38,730 nucleotides of DNA from Hydrogenophilus sp. (GCA_020692235.1 JAIMKU010000014.1:1-38730), one strand, 5' to 3'; positions 8,850 through 19,421 are shown, counted from the stretch's first letter. The notes: generated from the letters alone by a model not told the origin. Numbers and translations: made by a program.

Positions 8850-10006
8850 TGCCGTTTACCTTTCATCAAGCGCCGATTCTCGAAGTCAATCCGCATCAGT
8901 AGCGCGATGGCCAGACAGTTGGCGACAATGCCGGAACCGCCATAGCTCATCAGCGGCAGGGTCAGACCCTTGGTCGGCAACAGGCCGAGATTGACGCCCA
9001 TGTTGATGAGGCTTTGCACGGCAAGCCAGATGGCGATCCCCTGGGCGGTCAGGGCCTGAAAATTGCGACCCATGAGCGCGGCCTGCCAGCCGATCGCGAA
9101 GGCCCGCCAGATCAGCCAGGCGAATAGGCCGACAATCGTCATGACACCCACGAAGCCGAGTTCCTCGCCGGTCACAGCGAGCAGGAAGTCGGTATAGGCC
9201 TCGGGCAGATAGAATAGTTTTTCCACGCTCTCGCCCAGACCGACGCCAAACCATTCGCCCCTTCCCAGTGCGATCAGTGCGTGGGTGAGCTGGTAGCCCT
9301 TGCCATAGGGATCGGCCCATGGGTCCATGAAGCCGATCACCCGTTGCAAGCGATAGGGCGACAGCCAGGTCAGCAGCACGAAGCCGATCGCCAGCATGAC
9401 GATCAGGCCGCCAAGCAACCGTCCGTTGAGGCCGCCCAGGAACAGCACGGCCAGGGCGATGGCGACGATGACCACGAAGGCACCGAAGTCCGGTTCCATC
9501 AGCAGTAGCCAGCCGACTACCAGCATGGCCATGAACATCGGCATGAAACCCTGCCTCGGGTTTTGCATCAGGGCCGCCTTGCGTACCGCGTAATCGGCGG
9601 CGTAGATCACGGTGAACAGCTTGGCCAGTTCCGAGGGCTGAAAATTGCCCAGCGGCCCGAGTGGAATCCAGCGTTGGCTGCCATATACCGCTCGGCCCAA
9701 CCCCGGTATCAACACCGCGATTAGAGCGATAACCAGGCCGAAGAACAGATAGGGCGCCATCTTCTGCCATAGGCTGGAAGGCAGTTGGAAGGCGCTGTAG
9801 GCGGCGGCCAACCCAACCACCAGGTAAGCGGCGTGGCGCATCAGGTAGTAGGTCGACTGATGATTGGCGCTCTTGGCCTCGGCGATGGCGGTGGACGCCG
9901 AATAGACCATCACCAGGCCCAGGCCGAGCAGGGCGAACACCGTCCACAATAGCGACCAGTCGATCGGCGCCAGCGAGGTGCGGCGGACGGCGGCGTTATT
10001 GAACAT
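8846..10006 (-). CDS. ftsW: SEDS-family peptidoglycan glycosyltransferase FtsW
   Basis: FtsW is the polytopic SEDS polymerase that works with FtsI to build septal peptidoglycan from lipid II. The 386-residue protein has about ten hydrophobic segments starting at LLWTVFALLGLGLVMVYSAS. SEDS signatures include LGNFQPSELAKLFTV, EPDFGAFVVI, AYTDFLLAVTGEELGFVG and the C-terminal GLLPTKGLTLPLMSYGGSG. It sits between murD (11-bp overlap) and murG (4-bp overlap). Confidence 0.97.
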   Translation of the reverse strand: MFNNAAVRRTSLAPIDWSLLWTVFALLGLGLVMVYSASTAIAEAKSANHQSTYYLMRHAAYLVVGLAAAYSAFQLPSSLWQKMAPYLFFGLVIALIAVLIPGLGRAVYGSQRWIPLGPLGNFQPSELAKLFTVIYAADYAVRKAALMQNPRQGFMPMFMAMLVVGWLLLMEPDFGAFVVIVAIALAVLFLGGLNGRLLGGLIVMLAIGFVLLTWLSPYRLQRVIGFMDPWADPYGKGYQLTHALIALGRGEWFGVGLGESVEKLFYLPEAYTDFLLAVTGEELGFVGVMTIVGLFAWLIWRAFAIGWQAALMGRNFQALTAQGIAIWLAVQSLINMGVNLGLLPTKGLTLPLMSYGGSGIVANCLAIALLMRIDFENRRLMKGKRQ

Positions 10007-11390
10007 GGGCCGCCTCCGGTTCCGGGTTCAGCGCCTTGACGGCGGCGATAAACGCCTCGGCACGGTGGACATAGTTGCGGAACATGTCCCAACTGGCGCA
10101 GGCCGGCGACAGCAGCACGGCATCGCCGGGTTGCGCTAAATCGTAGGCGCGCAGCACCGCTTCAGCCATGGTTTCGGCCCGGACGACTGGGCAGGTGCCG
10201 GCGATGGCCGCCTCGACCAAGGGCCCGTCGCGGCCGATCTGGACCACGGCCCGGGTATTGCCGACCGCCGCGCGCAGCGGCGTGAAATCCTGGCCCTTGC
10301 CATCGCCGCCGGCGATCAGTACGACCGGTATGCTAAAACCCTTCAGCGCGGCCGCCGTGGCCCCTACATTGGTGCCCTTGGAGTCGTCATAGAAGGTCCG
10401 ACCGGCCACGGTCGCCACCTGCTCGACACGGTGCGGCAGGCCCTTGAAAGTGCGCAAGGCCGGCAGCAGTTTTTCGTAGGGCAGGTCAATGGCCCGGCAC
10501 AAGGCCAGTGCGGCCAGGCAGTTTGCCGCGTTGTGCAGACCGGCGATGGGCAACTCATCGACCGGCAACAAGGCCTGTTCGCCCTCGGCCAGCCAGGGCC
10601 GCCCATGGCGTTCGAGCAGCCCATAATCGCCGCTGTTCAGACCGAAGGTACGCAGCGTCAGATCGGCGCGGGCCATGGCCATCACTGCCGGATCGTCGCG
10701 GTTCAGGACCTGGACGCCGGCGCTCAGGATGCGCGCCTTGGCGGCAGCATAATCGGCCAGACCGGCATAGCGGTCCATGTGGTCTTCGGAGATGTTCAAC
10801 ACCGTGGCGGCGTCCGGCCGCAGGCTGGCCGTCGTTTCCAACTGGAAGCTGGACAGCTCCAGCACCCAGACGTCGGGCAGGCGGTCTTTGAGCTCGCGTT
10901 CAGTCAAGGCATCCAGTACCGGCAGCCCGATATTGCCGGCCACCACGGTGTCCAGCCCGGCGGCAGCGCACAGGTGGCCGGCGAGTACGGTTACGGTGCT
11001 CTTGCCGTTCGATCCGGTGATGGCGATGACCTTGGAGTGGCTGCCGGCGATGGCTCGGGCGAACAGCTCGACATCGCCGACGATGTCCTTGCCGGCCCTT
11101 GCCGCCGCCTGGATCTCCGGCGTGGTCAGGGCCACGCCGGGGCTGACCACGACGAGATCGGCCCAGTCGAAATCGCCGGCGGCAAAGCCGCCCAGGGTGA
11201 GTGCGCTTTCCGGGAAGGACTCAGCCAGATGAACCGCATGGGGCGGTGCGGCGCGGCTATCGGTACCGCGCACCTCGGCATCGTGCTCGACCAGCCAACG
11301 CAGGCAGGCGGCGCCGCTATCGCCGAGGCCGACCACCAGCGCCTTGCGGCCCTGGAGCGCTGAGGGAGGGGTGAGGAGTGAGGCGTTCAT
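9996..11390 (-). CDS. murD: UDP-N-acetylmuramoylalanine--D-glutamate ligase MurD
   Basis: MurD adds D-Glu to UDP-MurNAc-L-Ala. The 464-residue sequence has the N-terminal uracil-binding motif [15 protein letters not shown], the ATP loop [16 protein letters not shown], the LELSSFQLE motif characteristic of MurD, and [17 protein letters not shown]. The end [23 protein letters not shown] is diagnostic. It overlaps mraY upstream by 4 bp and ftsW downstream by 11 bp. Confidence 0.97.
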   Translation of the reverse strand: MNASLLTPPSALQGRKALVVGLGDSGAACLRWLVEHDAEVRGTDSRAAPPHAVHLAESFPESALTLGGFAAGDFDWADLVVVSPGVALTTPEIQAAARAGKDIVGDVELFARAIAGSHSKVIAITGSNGKSTVTVLAGHLCAAAGLDTVVAGNIGLPVLDALTERELKDRLPDVWVLELSSFQLETTASLRPDAATVLNISEDHMDRYAGLADYAAAKARILSAGVQVLNRDDPAVMAMARADLTLRTFGLNSGDYGLLERHGRPWLAEGEQALLPVDELPIAGLHNAANCLAALALCRAIDLPYEKLLPALRTFKGLPHRVEQVATVAGRTFYDDSKGTNVGATAAALKGFSIPVVLIAGGDGKGQDFTPLRAAVGNTRAVVQIGRDGPLVEAAIAGTCPVVRAETMAEAVLRAYDLAQPGDAVLLSPACASWDMFRNYVHRAEAFIAAVKALNPEPEAAHVQ

Positions 11391-12472
11391 CGCAGTTTCA
11401 GACTCGCCAAACCGATGAGTACCAGGATCATGCTGATGATCCAGAACCGGACGACGACTTGCGTTTCCTTCCAGCCCTTTTTTTCAAAGTGATGGTGGAT
11501 CGGCGCCATCAGAAATACCCGCTTGCCGCGCAACTTGAAGGAGCCGACCTGGAGTATGACCGAGATGGCCTCGGCCACAAACACGCCACCCATGATGAAC
11601 AGCGCGATTTCCTGGCGCACGATGACTGCCACGGTGCCCAATGCGGCGCCCAGCGCCAGGGCGCCGACATCGCCCATGAAGACCTCGGCGGGATAGGCGT
11701 TGAACCATAGAAAGGCGAGTCCCGCACCGACGATGGCGGAGCAGAAGATCACCAGCTCGCCGGCCCCCGGGATGTGCGGCAGGCCGAGGTAGTGCGAGAA
11801 CACGGCGTGACCGGCGACGTAGGCGAAGATGGACAGGGCGCCGGCCACCATCACCGTGGGCAGGATGGCCAGACCGTCGGCGCCATCGGTCAGGTTGACC
11901 GCGTTGCTGGAACCGACGATGACGAAATAGGCCAGGGTCACGAAGCCCACAGTGCCGAGCGGCATGACGAAGTGCTTGAAGAAGGGCACGATCAGCTCGG
12001 TCTGGGCCGGTAGGTGAGCCATCCAGGCCAGCCAGGAGGCGGCGATCATGGCGATGACCGACTGCCAGAAATATTTCCAGCGCGAGGCCATGCCCTTGGG
12101 GTTTTTGGCTACCACCTTGCGCCAGTCGTCGGCCCAGCCGATTGCGCCGAAGCCGAGCATGGTGAGCAGCAACGCCCAGACGTAATGGCTGGACAGGTCA
12201 GACCAGAGTAGCGTGGTCACGGTGATCGAGGCGAGTATCAGGGCGCCGCCCATGGTCGGTGTGCCGGCCTTGACCAGATGGGTCTGGGGGCCGTCGTCAC
12301 GCACCGGCTGGCCGACCTTCAACAGGGTCAGCTTGCGGATCATCCAGGGTCCGAGCAGGAACGAGATCAGCAGCGAGGTCAGCGCCGCCAACACCGCGCG
12401 CAGCGTGATGTAGCCGAAGACATTGAAGGCGCGGATGTCGTGGCCGAGCCACTGGGACAGGGTCAGGAGCAT
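11387..12472 (-). CDS. mraY: phospho-N-acetylmuramoyl-pentapeptide-transferase MraY
   Basis: MraY is the integral membrane enzyme that transfers phospho-MurNAc-pentapeptide to undecaprenyl phosphate, giving lipid I. The 361-residue length and ten-helix hydropathy fit. Catalytic motifs are ADDWRK on an early cytoplasmic loop, [24 protein letters not shown] and the late [13 protein letters not shown]. The substrate-binding PTMGG lies near the start. It overlaps murF by 10 bp and murD by 4 bp. Confidence 0.98.
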   Translation of the reverse strand: MLLTLSQWLGHDIRAFNVFGYITLRAVLAALTSLLISFLLGPWMIRKLTLLKVGQPVRDDGPQTHLVKAGTPTMGGALILASITVTTLLWSDLSSHYVWALLLTMLGFGAIGWADDWRKVVAKNPKGMASRWKYFWQSVIAMIAASWLAWMAHLPAQTELIVPFFKHFVMPLGTVGFVTLAYFVIVGSSNAVNLTDGADGLAILPTVMVAGALSIFAYVAGHAVFSHYLGLPHIPGAGELVIFCSAIVGAGLAFLWFNAYPAEVFMGDVGALALGAALGTVAVIVRQEIALFIMGGVFVAEAISVILQVGSFKLRGKRVFLMAPIHHHFEKKGWKETQVVVRFWIISMILVLIGLASLKLR

Positions 12473-13815
12473 ACCTGGGCCTCGATAAACGACTTCACCA
12501 CTCGCTCCATCCGCATGAAGCGGGAGCCTTTCACCAGCACCGTGACCTCCGGACCCAGCGCCTGTTCGGTTTCGGCCAGCAATTCCTCGATCCGCTCGAA
12601 ATGCATGGCGCCGGGACCGAAGGCCTGGGCCGTGTTCATGGTCAATTCGCCCAGGCAGAGCAGGCGGTCGATGCCGGCCCGCTTTGCGGCCGCGCCGATC
12701 TCGCTATGCAGCCTGGCCGTGTCGGCGCCCAGTTCACCCATGTCGCCGAGTACCAGTATGCGTTTGCCCTGTTGCGCCGCGAGCACCTCGATCGCCGCGC
12801 CGACCGAATCCGGATTGGCGTTGTAGCTGTCATCGATTAGCCTCGCGCCCAGGATGCAGGCATGGGGCTGGAGCCGGCTCTTGACGCCGGTGTAAGCAGC
12901 CAAACCGCGGCCAATGTCGGCCGGCGACACGCCGGCGACGTGGGCCAAGGCGGCAGCGGCCAGGGCATTGCGGATGTTGTGCAAGCCCGGCACATTGAGG
13001 GTCAGCGCGACAGCGCCGGCCAGCGTATGCAGGGTCAGTTCCGAGGCGAAATCGTGGAGCCGGTAATCCGCCCGGATGTCGCCCCCTGCCAGACCGAAAT
13101 CGACGATGCGATGCGGGCCCGCCAGATCGCGCAATAACGCGGCATGGGGGTCGTCGGCGTTGACCAGGGCCACGCCGTCTGCTTTCAGACCGGCGTAAAT
13201 CTCGGCCTTCGCTTTTGCTACCGCCTCGACACTGCCCAGCCCAGCGAGGTGGGCGCGCAGCGCATTGTTGACCAAGGCCGCATCGGGCCGGGCCAGACGA
13301 CTTAGATAGTCCAACTCGCCGGGATGGTTCATGCCCATTTCCAGCACGGCATAACGATGTTCCGGGGTCAGCCGCAGCAGGGTCAGCGGCATCCCGATGT
13401 CGTTATTCAAATTGCCGACGGTAGCCAGCACGGCCGACTCGCCGGCTTGCGCCTTGAGGATCGCCACCAGCATTTCCTTGACCGTGGTCTTGCCGTTGCT
13501 GCCGGTGATGGCCAACACCTTGGCCGGCATACGGGTCCGGTGCCAGGCGGCCAACCGGCCAAGCGCCAGGCGGGTATCCGGTACCACGATGGCGGCTGCC
13601 AGATCAAGGTTGGCCGAGGCCTCTACCATCACCGCTGCCGCGCCCTGGGCCAGGGCCTGAGCGGCGAAGCGATGACCGTCGAAGCGCTCGCCGCGCAGGG
13701 CGACGAACAGCGCGTCGGCCGGCAGGTCGCGACTGTCGCTGGAGACCGCGCCGAATTCGACATCCGGGCCGATGGCGCGGGCGTTCAAGGCGAGGGCCAC
13801 TTCATGTAAGCGCAT
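12463..13815 (-). CDS. murF: UDP-N-acetylmuramoyl-tripeptide--D-alanyl-D-alanine ligase MurF
   Basis: MurF joins D-Ala-D-Ala from Ddl to UDP-MurNAc-tripeptide. The 450-residue product has the ATP loop [16 protein letters not shown], then [17 protein letters not shown], the [16 protein letters not shown] segment and [18 protein letters not shown], all typical of MurF. The C-terminal domain contains [11 protein letters not shown]. It overlaps murE by 14 bp upstream and mraY by 10 bp downstream. Confidence 0.97.
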   Translation of the reverse strand: MRLHEVALALNARAIGPDVEFGAVSSDSRDLPADALFVALRGERFDGHRFAAQALAQGAAAVMVEASANLDLAAAIVVPDTRLALGRLAAWHRTRMPAKVLAITGSNGKTTVKEMLVAILKAQAGESAVLATVGNLNNDIGMPLTLLRLTPEHRYAVLEMGMNHPGELDYLSRLARPDAALVNNALRAHLAGLGSVEAVAKAKAEIYAGLKADGVALVNADDPHAALLRDLAGPHRIVDFGLAGGDIRADYRLHDFASELTLHTLAGAVALTLNVPGLHNIRNALAAAALAHVAGVSPADIGRGLAAYTGVKSRLQPHACILGARLIDDSYNANPDSVGAAIEVLAAQQGKRILVLGDMGELGADTARLHSEIGAAAKRAGIDRLLCLGELTMNTAQAFGPGAMHFERIEELLAETEQALGPEVTVLVKGSRFMRMERVVKSFIEAQVCS

Positions 13816-15253
13816 GGTGCGTCTCCTGCAATGCCAGTTCCGCTACCGCCACATCCGAGAAGGGGTGCCGGACCCCGGCGACCTCCTGATAGTCCTCGTG
13901 GCCCTTGCCGGCGATCAGCACGATGTCCCTGGCCGTCGCCTCGGCGATGGCCGCGCGGATGGCGGTGGCCCGGTCCAATTTGACGGTCTGACCGGCCGGC
14001 ATCCCGGCCAGTATGTCGGCGACGATCTCGTTAGGTTGCTCGTGGCGTGGGTTGTCGCTGGTGACAATGACGCGATCGGCCAGCCGCACCGCCACCGCGC
14101 CCATCAGCGGGCGTTTGCCCTTATCCCTGCCACCGCCGCAGCCGAATACGCAAATCAAGCGGCCGGCGGCCAGGTCGCGCAGGGTGCTCAGGGTCTGGTC
14201 CAGGGCATCGGGAGTGTGGGCGTAATCGACGATCACGGTCGGTCGGCCGCCGTGGCTCAGGCGCTGCATCCGGCCGGCCACCGGGCGGCTCGGTGCCAGT
14301 GCGCCGAGCGCGTCGTCCAGGGTGACGTTACTAGCCAGCAGGACGCCCAGGCAGGCCAGCAGATTTTCAGCGTTGAAGCGGCCGATCAGGCCGGTGTGCA
14401 ACTCGCCGTGGCCCCAGGGGGTCGCTACCGTCATGGTCAGCCCTTCGGCGCTCAGCCGCAACGACTGGCCGCAAATCTCACCGGCGCCCAGGCCATAACT
14501 CAGCCGGTGTACGTCGTGCCCGGCCAGGTCGCGGTGCAGGCGGCGGCCAAGTTCGTCTTCCAGGTTAAGCACCGCCCATTTCAGGCTCGGCCAGTCGAAC
14601 AGCCTGGTTTTTGCGTGGGCATAGGCGGTCATGTCGCCGTGATAGTCCAGGTGATCCCGGGACAGGTTGGTCAGCGCCGCGACATCGAAGGCCACGCCCT
14701 TGACCCGACCCTGATCGAGGGCGTGAGAAGACACCTCCATGACCACGCCCGCCGCGCCGGCAGTACGGTATTCGGCCAGCAGACCTTGTAGCGTGACCGC
14801 GTCCGGCGTGGTATGGCAGGCGCCCTGCAATTTGCCCGGGAAGCCGTTGCCCAGGGTGCCGACGACCGCCGTTTTTCGCTTCAGTCGGCCGAACGCCTCG
14901 GCTAGCCAGTGACTGCACGAGGTCTTGCCGTTGGTGCCGGTGATGCCGGTCATCCAGAGCGATTGCGATGGCTCTTGCCACCAGGCGGCGGCAATGACCG
15001 GCGCCTTGGCCTTGAGCCCGGCAACCGGAAAGTTGACTGCATTCAATTCGCTCGGCCAGGCGTAACCATCGGCTTCCCAGAGCACGGCGGCGGCGCCTGC
15101 GGCCACGGCGGCCGGGATATGGGTGCGACCGTCGTGGGCGGCGCCGGGCATGGCCAGGAAGACATCGCCGGGCCGTACTTGGCGGCTGTCGGCAGTCAGG
15201 CCGGTTAGCCCCGGCAACAGATGCAATTTGGCGATCAGGGCGGCGACAACCAT
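13802..15253 (-). CDS. murE: UDP-N-acetylmuramoyl-L-alanyl-D-glutamate--2,6-diaminopimelate ligase MurE
   Basis: MurE adds the third residue of the stem peptide. Motifs are TADSRQVRPGDVFLAMPG at the N-terminus, the ATP loop ITGTNGKTSCSHWLAEA, MEVSSHALDQGRV and FGCGGGRDKGKRPLMG. The specificity motif DNPRHEQP points to meso-diaminopimelate rather than lysine, as expected for a Gram-negative. Length is 483 residues. Its ATG shares one base with the ftsI stop (TGATG). Confidence 0.97.
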   Translation of the reverse strand: MVVAALIAKLHLLPGLTGLTADSRQVRPGDVFLAMPGAAHDGRTHIPAAVAAGAAAVLWEADGYAWPSELNAVNFPVAGLKAKAPVIAAAWWQEPSQSLWMTGITGTNGKTSCSHWLAEAFGRLKRKTAVVGTLGNGFPGKLQGACHTTPDAVTLQGLLAEYRTAGAAGVVMEVSSHALDQGRVKGVAFDVAALTNLSRDHLDYHGDMTAYAHAKTRLFDWPSLKWAVLNLEDELGRRLHRDLAGHDVHRLSYGLGAGEICGQSLRLSAEGLTMTVATPWGHGELHTGLIGRFNAENLLACLGVLLASNVTLDDALGALAPSRPVAGRMQRLSHGGRPTVIVDYAHTPDALDQTLSTLRDLAAGRLICVFGCGGGRDKGKRPLMGAVAVRLADRVIVTSDNPRHEQPNEIVADILAGMPAGQTVKLDRATAIRAAIAEATARDIVLIAGKGHEDYQEVAGVRHPFSDVAVAELALQETHHALT

Positions 15254-16977
15254 CAGCTTGGCTCCTCCGCGCTGCCGCCCGCCGTCGGCACGATTTCCAG
15301 CGGCCGGTCGGGCGGGATGGCCATAAGGCGCAGGCTGTCGGCCATGACCTTGGCGAACACCGGGGCCGCTATCAGGCCGCCGTAGTATTGTTTGCCGGTT
15401 GGTTCGTCGATCATCACCGCCACCACCACGCGCGGGTTGGACATCGGCGCCATGCCGACGAACGAGGCGATGTATTTGTTGGCCGAGTAGCCCCCGGCCG
15501 TGGCCTTGTGCGAGGTGCCGGTCTTGCCGCCGACCCGATAGCCGGTAATCCGGGCCTGAGGCGCCGTGCCGTCCGACTGGGTCACGCTTTCCAGCATGTC
15601 GCGCATCGCCCTTGCGGTCTTGGCCGACAGCACGCGGACGCCGGCGGGCGCGGCATCGCGCTTCAGGATGGTGATCCGGGGCAGAACGCCATCGTCGGCA
15701 AAGGCACAGTAGCCGCGTGCCAGTTGCAGCAGGCTGACCGACATGCCCATGCCGAATGCCATGGTGGCCTTTTCGATCGGCCGCCAGGTCTCATAGGGGC
15801 GCAACTTGCCGCCGGCCTCGCCGGGAAACCCGGAACCCGGCGCCGTCCCGAAGCCGGCATGGCTCAGCACATTCCAGTAGTCCTCGGACTTCATGGCCAG
15901 GGCGATCTTGGCCGCGCCGACGTTGCTGGATACCTGGATAACCTCGGCGACGCTGAGCAGCCCTTTGGAATGGACGTTGTGGATGCGCTTTTCGCCGATT
16001 TGCAGCCAGCCCGGGTCGGTGTCGATGCGGGTTTCCGGGGTTACCGCGCCGGCCTCCAGCGCCGCCGAGACCAGGAATGGCTTGATGGTGGAACCTGGCT
16101 CGTAGGTGTCGGCAACCGCGCGATTGCGGTCCCGCTCCGGGGTCATGGTGGCGCGGTTATTGGGATTGAAGGTCGGCACGTTGACCAGGGCGAGTATCTC
16201 GCCGGTGCGGGCATCGAGTGCTACCAGGGCGCCGGCCCTGGCCTTGTTGGCGGCGACCGCGGCGGATAACTCGCGGTAGGCCAGGTATTGCAATTGCAGG
16301 TTCAGGCTTAAGGTCAGGTCCCGGCCCGCCTTGGGCGATCGGACCAGTTCAATGTCCTCGATGGTGTTGCCCAGGCGGTCCTTGACTACCCGCTTGGCGC
16401 CCGGTTCGCCGCCCAGCCAGGATTGATAGGCATATTCAATGCCTTCCTGACCGTCGTCGTCGGCCCCGGTCACACCGAGCACCTGGCCGATTACCTCGCC
16501 GGCCGGGTAATAACGGCGGTATTCAGGGGTCGAATGGACGCCCTTGATGGCCATGGCCAGCACCGAGTCGGCGACCTCGGGGTGTAGTTGCCGTTTCAGA
16601 TAGACGAAGGCCTTGCCTTTGTTCGCGAACAAGCGCGCCAGACTGTCCGGATCCCAGTCCAGCTTGCTGGCCAACGCTTGTATCTGGCTCGGCGTGGCGT
16701 CGGCCTCGCGCGGGTTGAGCCAGATCGACTCGACCGGGGTGCTGATCGCCAGCGGTTCACCCCTGCGGTCGGTAATCATGCCGCGATGGGCAGGTATTTC
16801 GACCACTCGCTGGACCCGCAGATCGCCCTGCTGGTTGAGGAAATCGTTGCGCCAGCCTTGTAGATAGGCGGCGCGCGCCGTTAAAACGGTAAATCCGCCG
16901 AACACCAACGCCATCAGGAGGCGTTTACGCCAGCATTGCAGATCGAGTTTCAAGATGGGGTTACGGGCGCGGCTCAT
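15253..16977 (-). CDS. ftsI: septal peptidoglycan transpeptidase FtsI (PBP3)
   Basis: FtsI is a class B penicillin-binding protein that crosslinks septal peptidoglycan together with FtsW. An N-terminal membrane anchor (about residues 19-36, LLMALVFGGFTVLTARA) precedes the pedestal domain (HRGMITDRRGEPLA). The active-site serine lies in GSTIKPF at about residue 296, followed by the SSN motif (VSSNVGAAKIA) and KTG (VGGKTGTSHK). Length is 574 residues. It overlaps ftsL by 4 bp. Confidence 0.97.
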   Translation of the reverse strand: MSRARNPILKLDLQCWRKRLLMALVFGGFTVLTARAAYLQGWRNDFLNQQGDLRVQRVVEIPAHRGMITDRRGEPLAISTPVESIWLNPREADATPSQIQALASKLDWDPDSLARLFANKGKAFVYLKRQLHPEVADSVLAMAIKGVHSTPEYRRYYPAGEVIGQVLGVTGADDDGQEGIEYAYQSWLGGEPGAKRVVKDRLGNTIEDIELVRSPKAGRDLTLSLNLQLQYLAYRELSAAVAANKARAGALVALDARTGEILALVNVPTFNPNNRATMTPERDRNRAVADTYEPGSTIKPFLVSAALEAGAVTPETRIDTDPGWLQIGEKRIHNVHSKGLLSVAEVIQVSSNVGAAKIALAMKSEDYWNVLSHAGFGTAPGSGFPGEAGGKLRPYETWRPIEKATMAFGMGMSVSLLQLARGYCAFADDGVLPRITILKRDAAPAGVRVLSAKTARAMRDMLESVTQSDGTAPQARITGYRVGGKTGTSHKATAGGYSANKYIASFVGMAPMSNPRVVVAVMIDEPTGKQYYGGLIAAPVFAKVMADSLRLMAIPPDRPLEIVPTAGGSAEEPS

Positions 16978-17255
16978 GATTGGTTATCCGGTGCCTTGAG
17001 TACCTGAATCTGTTTCAGATCCGGCACCGACATACGTAATTGGCCACGGGCGATTTGTTCGATCCGCGAGTGCATGGCCCAGGTGCTCTGCTCCAGTTGC
17101 AAACGGCCCCATTCGATATCCAGATACCAGCTCTTCTTCTGCTCGGACTGGAGTTCCATAAACAATTCTCGCGCCTGATGGCGCGCAGTGACGACGGCAA
17201 GGGAGCAGCCGACCAAGACCGCCGCCAGGATCGGATTTAACTTCACCCGGTGCAT
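16974..17255 (-). CDS. ftsL: cell division protein FtsL
   Basis: FtsL is a small bitopic divisome protein that forms a coiled coil with FtsB and links FtsQ to FtsWI. The 93-residue protein has one N-terminal membrane segment ([16 protein letters not shown]). A periplasmic helical stretch follows ([27 protein letters not shown]) and matches the usual FtsL pattern. It overlaps rsmH by 13 bp upstream and ftsI by 4 bp downstream. The assignment rests on position and architecture as well as sequence. Confidence 0.93.
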   Translation of the reverse strand: MHRVKLNPILAAVLVGCSLAVVTARHQARELFMELQSEQKKSWYLDIEWGRLQLEQSTWAMHSRIEQIARGQLRMSVPDLKQIQVLKAPDNQS

Positions 17256-18208
17256 GTTGGCTCCACGAATCCTGCCGCGCTGCGTTCGGCTACCCTGAGC
17301 ACCGCGCTACGGGCGCGCGGATTGCGCGCGACTTCCTGATCCGAGGTCTTGATCGCGCGGCCGATCAGGCGCAGCCGGCCCGCTTTCAACTGCGCCGCGA
17401 GCAAGGGAATATCTTTCGGCACGTCCTCGCCTCTCGCCTCGGTGCGCATGAACCGCTTCACCAGCCGGCCCTCCAGGGAATGAAAACTGATCACCGCCAG
17501 CCGTCCTCGGGGACGTAACAAATCGACCGCCTGCGGCAAGGCCTCGACGATTTCGTCAAGTTCCCGGTTAATGTGAATCCGGATAGCCTGAAAGGTACGC
17601 GTGGCCGGGTCCTGGCCACGCTCACGGCTGTGCACCGCGCCCGCCACGATCCGCGCGAGCTGGCCGGTCGTGATAATCGGTTGCTCTGCGCGCGCCGCGA
17701 CAATCGCCCTTGCAACCGACTTAGCAAACCGCTCTTCGCCATACTCACGCACCACCCGGGCCAATTCGTCCTCCTGGACGAGGGCTAGCCACTGTGCCGC
17801 GCTGGAGCCACGGCTGGTATCCATGCGCATATCCAGCGGCGCGTCGTAGCGAAAGCTGAAACCCCGTTCCGGCGTGTCGATTTGCGGGCTGGAGATGCCC
17901 AGATCGAACAACACACCGTCCACCACGGTTATGCCGTGCGTCCGGGCCGCTTCGGCCAGGCGACTGAACGGCTCGTGGACAAACATAAAACGCGAATCGC
18001 GCCAAGTCCGTGCCACGGCGGCGGCCTCGGGGTCGCGATCCAGGGCCAACAGGCGGCCGTTCGGGCCGAGCATATCCAGGAGCGCCCGACTGTGGCCGCC
18101 ACGGCCAAAGGTGGCATCGATATAAACCCCATCCGATCGCAGGTTTAGCGCCGTCAGCGCTTCGTCGAGCAGGACCGAGGTGTGGCCCATGTCCTGGGCC
18201 GGGTTCAC
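17243..18208 (-). CDS. rsmH: 16S rRNA (cytosine(1402)-N(4))-methyltransferase RsmH
   Basis: RsmH (MraW) methylates C1402 of 16S rRNA using S-adenosylmethionine. The start [17 protein letters not shown] and the SAM loop [15 protein letters not shown] are typical. [37 protein letters not shown] and [17 protein letters not shown] are RsmH signatures. The product is 321 residues, starting [17 protein letters not shown] 18190 (MGHTSV) is a possible shorter start. It overlaps mraZ by 4 bp and ftsL by 13 bp. Confidence 0.97.
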   Translation of the reverse strand: MNPAQDMGHTSVLLDEALTALNLRSDGVYIDATFGRGGHSRALLDMLGPNGRLLALDRDPEAAAVARTWRDSRFMFVHEPFSRLAEAARTHGITVVDGVLFDLGISSPQIDTPERGFSFRYDAPLDMRMDTSRGSSAAQWLALVQEDELARVVREYGEERFAKSVARAIVAARAEQPIITTGQLARIVAGAVHSRERGQDPATRTFQAIRIHINRELDEIVEALPQAVDLLRPRGRLAVISFHSLEGRLVKRFMRTEARGEDVPKDIPLLAAQLKAGRLRLIGRAIKTSDQEVARNPRARSAVLRVAERSAAGFVEPTCTG

Positions 18209-18675
18209 AGCGAGAAGCCCTTGAGTTCATCCGGAATCTCGCCTTTGGTTAGTGCCTCATTCAGTTGGGCCGGGAGATCGCTGGCCGCGTCGCACTGCGC
18301 CTGCCAACCCGCCGCGCTCCAAAGCTCGAATCGGTTGCCCTGGCCGACCAGGACGACATCCCTGGCCAGTGCCGCACGCTCACGCAGCAGGGCCGGCAAC
18401 AGGATGCGGCCCGAGCCGTCCATTTCCAGATCGGTTGCGTTGCCGACCAGCAGGCGCTGCATCTGGCGGCTCAGTGGATTGAAGCTGGGTAGCGCATTGA
18501 GCTTGCGCTCAATCGGTTCCCACTCGGGGAAGGGGTAGAGTAGCAGGCAGCCAGCTAGGTCCAAGGTCAGGACGAGGTGACCCCCGCAACATTGCATCAG
18601 CAGGTCGCGTAACTTGGTCGGTATCGCCAGCCGGGCTTTAGCGTCCAGGGCAACGGGGGTTGCGCCGTGAAACAT
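18205..18675 (-). CDS. mraZ: transcriptional regulator MraZ
   Basis: MraZ is a double AbrB-fold DNA-binding protein that represses the dcw promoter in relatives. The start ATG 18675 ([24 protein letters not shown]) is chosen over the longer track ORF. The extra 16 codons lie inside the MraZ operator, and the family normally begins with MFxG. The second repeat unit ([23 protein letters not shown]) follows. The 156-residue length is slightly above average. It is first in the cluster and overlaps rsmH by 4 bp. Confidence 0.95.
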   Translation of the reverse strand: MFHGATPVALDAKARLAIPTKLRDLLMQCCGGHLVLTLDLAGCLLLYPFPEWEPIERKLNALPSFNPLSRQMQRLLVGNATDLEMDGSGRILLPALLRERAALARDVVLVGQGNRFELWSAAGWQAQCDAASDLPAQLNEALTKGEIPDELKGFSL

Positions 18676-18697
18676 CTCGATTTCAAAGGTTTGGTGT

Positions 18698-18743
18698 TCC
18701 CACCAAATCCCATTTTCCTCCACTCTATCCCACTAATGCCCAC
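18698..18743 (-). promoter_or_regulatory. MraZ operator: five GTGGG-type boxes
   Basis: On the minus strand the boxes GTGGGC, GTGGGA, GTGGAG, ATGGGA and GTGGGA occur with an exact 10-bp period (18738, 18728, 18718, 18708, 18698 as lower ends). Known MraZ proteins bind tandem GTGGG repeats with this spacing just upstream of mraZ. The array overlaps the predicted -10 and extends into the leader, so autorepression of the dcw operon is the natural reading. Confidence 0.85.
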
Positions 18744-18771
18744 TATAGAGAAGGGAATGGCGCGACGTCAA
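18742..18771 (-). promoter_or_regulatory. predicted sigma70 promoter of the dcw cluster
   Basis: On the minus strand TTGACG (18771-18766) and TATAGT (18747-18742) are separated by 18 bp. The predicted start site falls at about 18735, inside the MraZ box array and about 60 bp upstream of mraZ. Confidence 0.65.
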
Positions 18772-19031
18772 GAAGTGAACACTAATTTTTTTAATGACAA
18801 CAATGACTTACAAACACAACAAAAGACTCGTCTATTGATTTTAATTAGTATGATAGGGGCAACACTTAAAGTTGTTTATGAAGTTTACTGAATGTCGATG
18901 AGGGGGTGGTAGTACGTTTGGGTCATACTGTGTGGGCGCGAGTTCAATACCTGACAATACGACTATGACATTGCCCTGATGGCCGCTGACTGGCACACTA
19001 GGCGCATTCGCAAATCAACCAAGGAACCCGC
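18772..19031. other. AT-rich divergent intergenic region
   Basis: This 260-bp stretch between the divergent dcw promoter and the DUF971 gene is noticeably AT-rich (for example TTTTTTTAATGAC and TTGATTTTAATTAGT). No ORF of useful length, RNA gene or repeat was recognised. It must hold the promoter of the plus-strand gene, but no convincing -35/-10 pair stands out. Confidence 0.5.
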
Positions 19032-19421
19032 ATGGCCGGTCTGTCCAACCAAACGCCCATCCCGACCGAGATCAAGCTGCACAAGCAGTCGAAGATCATG
19101 GAGATCGCCTTTAACGACGGTAGCCGTTTCAATTTACCGTTTGAGGGGTTGCGCGTGTTTTCTCCGTCCGCCGAGGTGCGCGGTCATGGCCCCGGCCAGG
19201 AGACGCTGCAAGTCGGCAAGAAGGATGTCGATATCACCGCCGTCGAGCCGGTTGGCCAGTACGCCGTGACGCTGGTATTCGACGACCAGCACGACTCGGG
19301 TATCTACTCCTGGGATTATCTATATGACTTGGGCCAGCATTACGATGTCTATTGGCGCGAGTATCTGCGCCGTCTGGCGGACGCAGGCGAGTCCAGGGAA
19401 GCCAAAACGCTGGTGAAATGA
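19032..19421 (+). CDS. DUF971 family protein (gamma-butyrobetaine hydroxylase-like N-terminal domain)
   Basis: This is a 129-residue protein of the DUF971 (GBBH-like N-terminal) family. The core is IPTEIKLHKQSKIMEIAFNDGSRFNLPFEGLRVFSPSAEV, ending LVFDDQHDSGIYSWDYLYDLG, a Trp/Tyr-rich motif shared by the family. In many proteobacteria it lies near ubiE; that neighbour is absent here. AAGGAA about 7 nt before ATG 19032 supports the start. The biochemical role is unknown; a metal- or cofactor-related role has been suggested for the fold. Confidence 0.88.
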   Translation: MAGLSNQTPIPTEIKLHKQSKIMEIAFNDGSRFNLPFEGLRVFSPSAEVRGHGPGQETLQVGKKDVDITAVEPVGQYAVTLVFDDQHDSGIYSWDYLYDLGQHYDVYWREYLRRLADAGESREAKTLVK

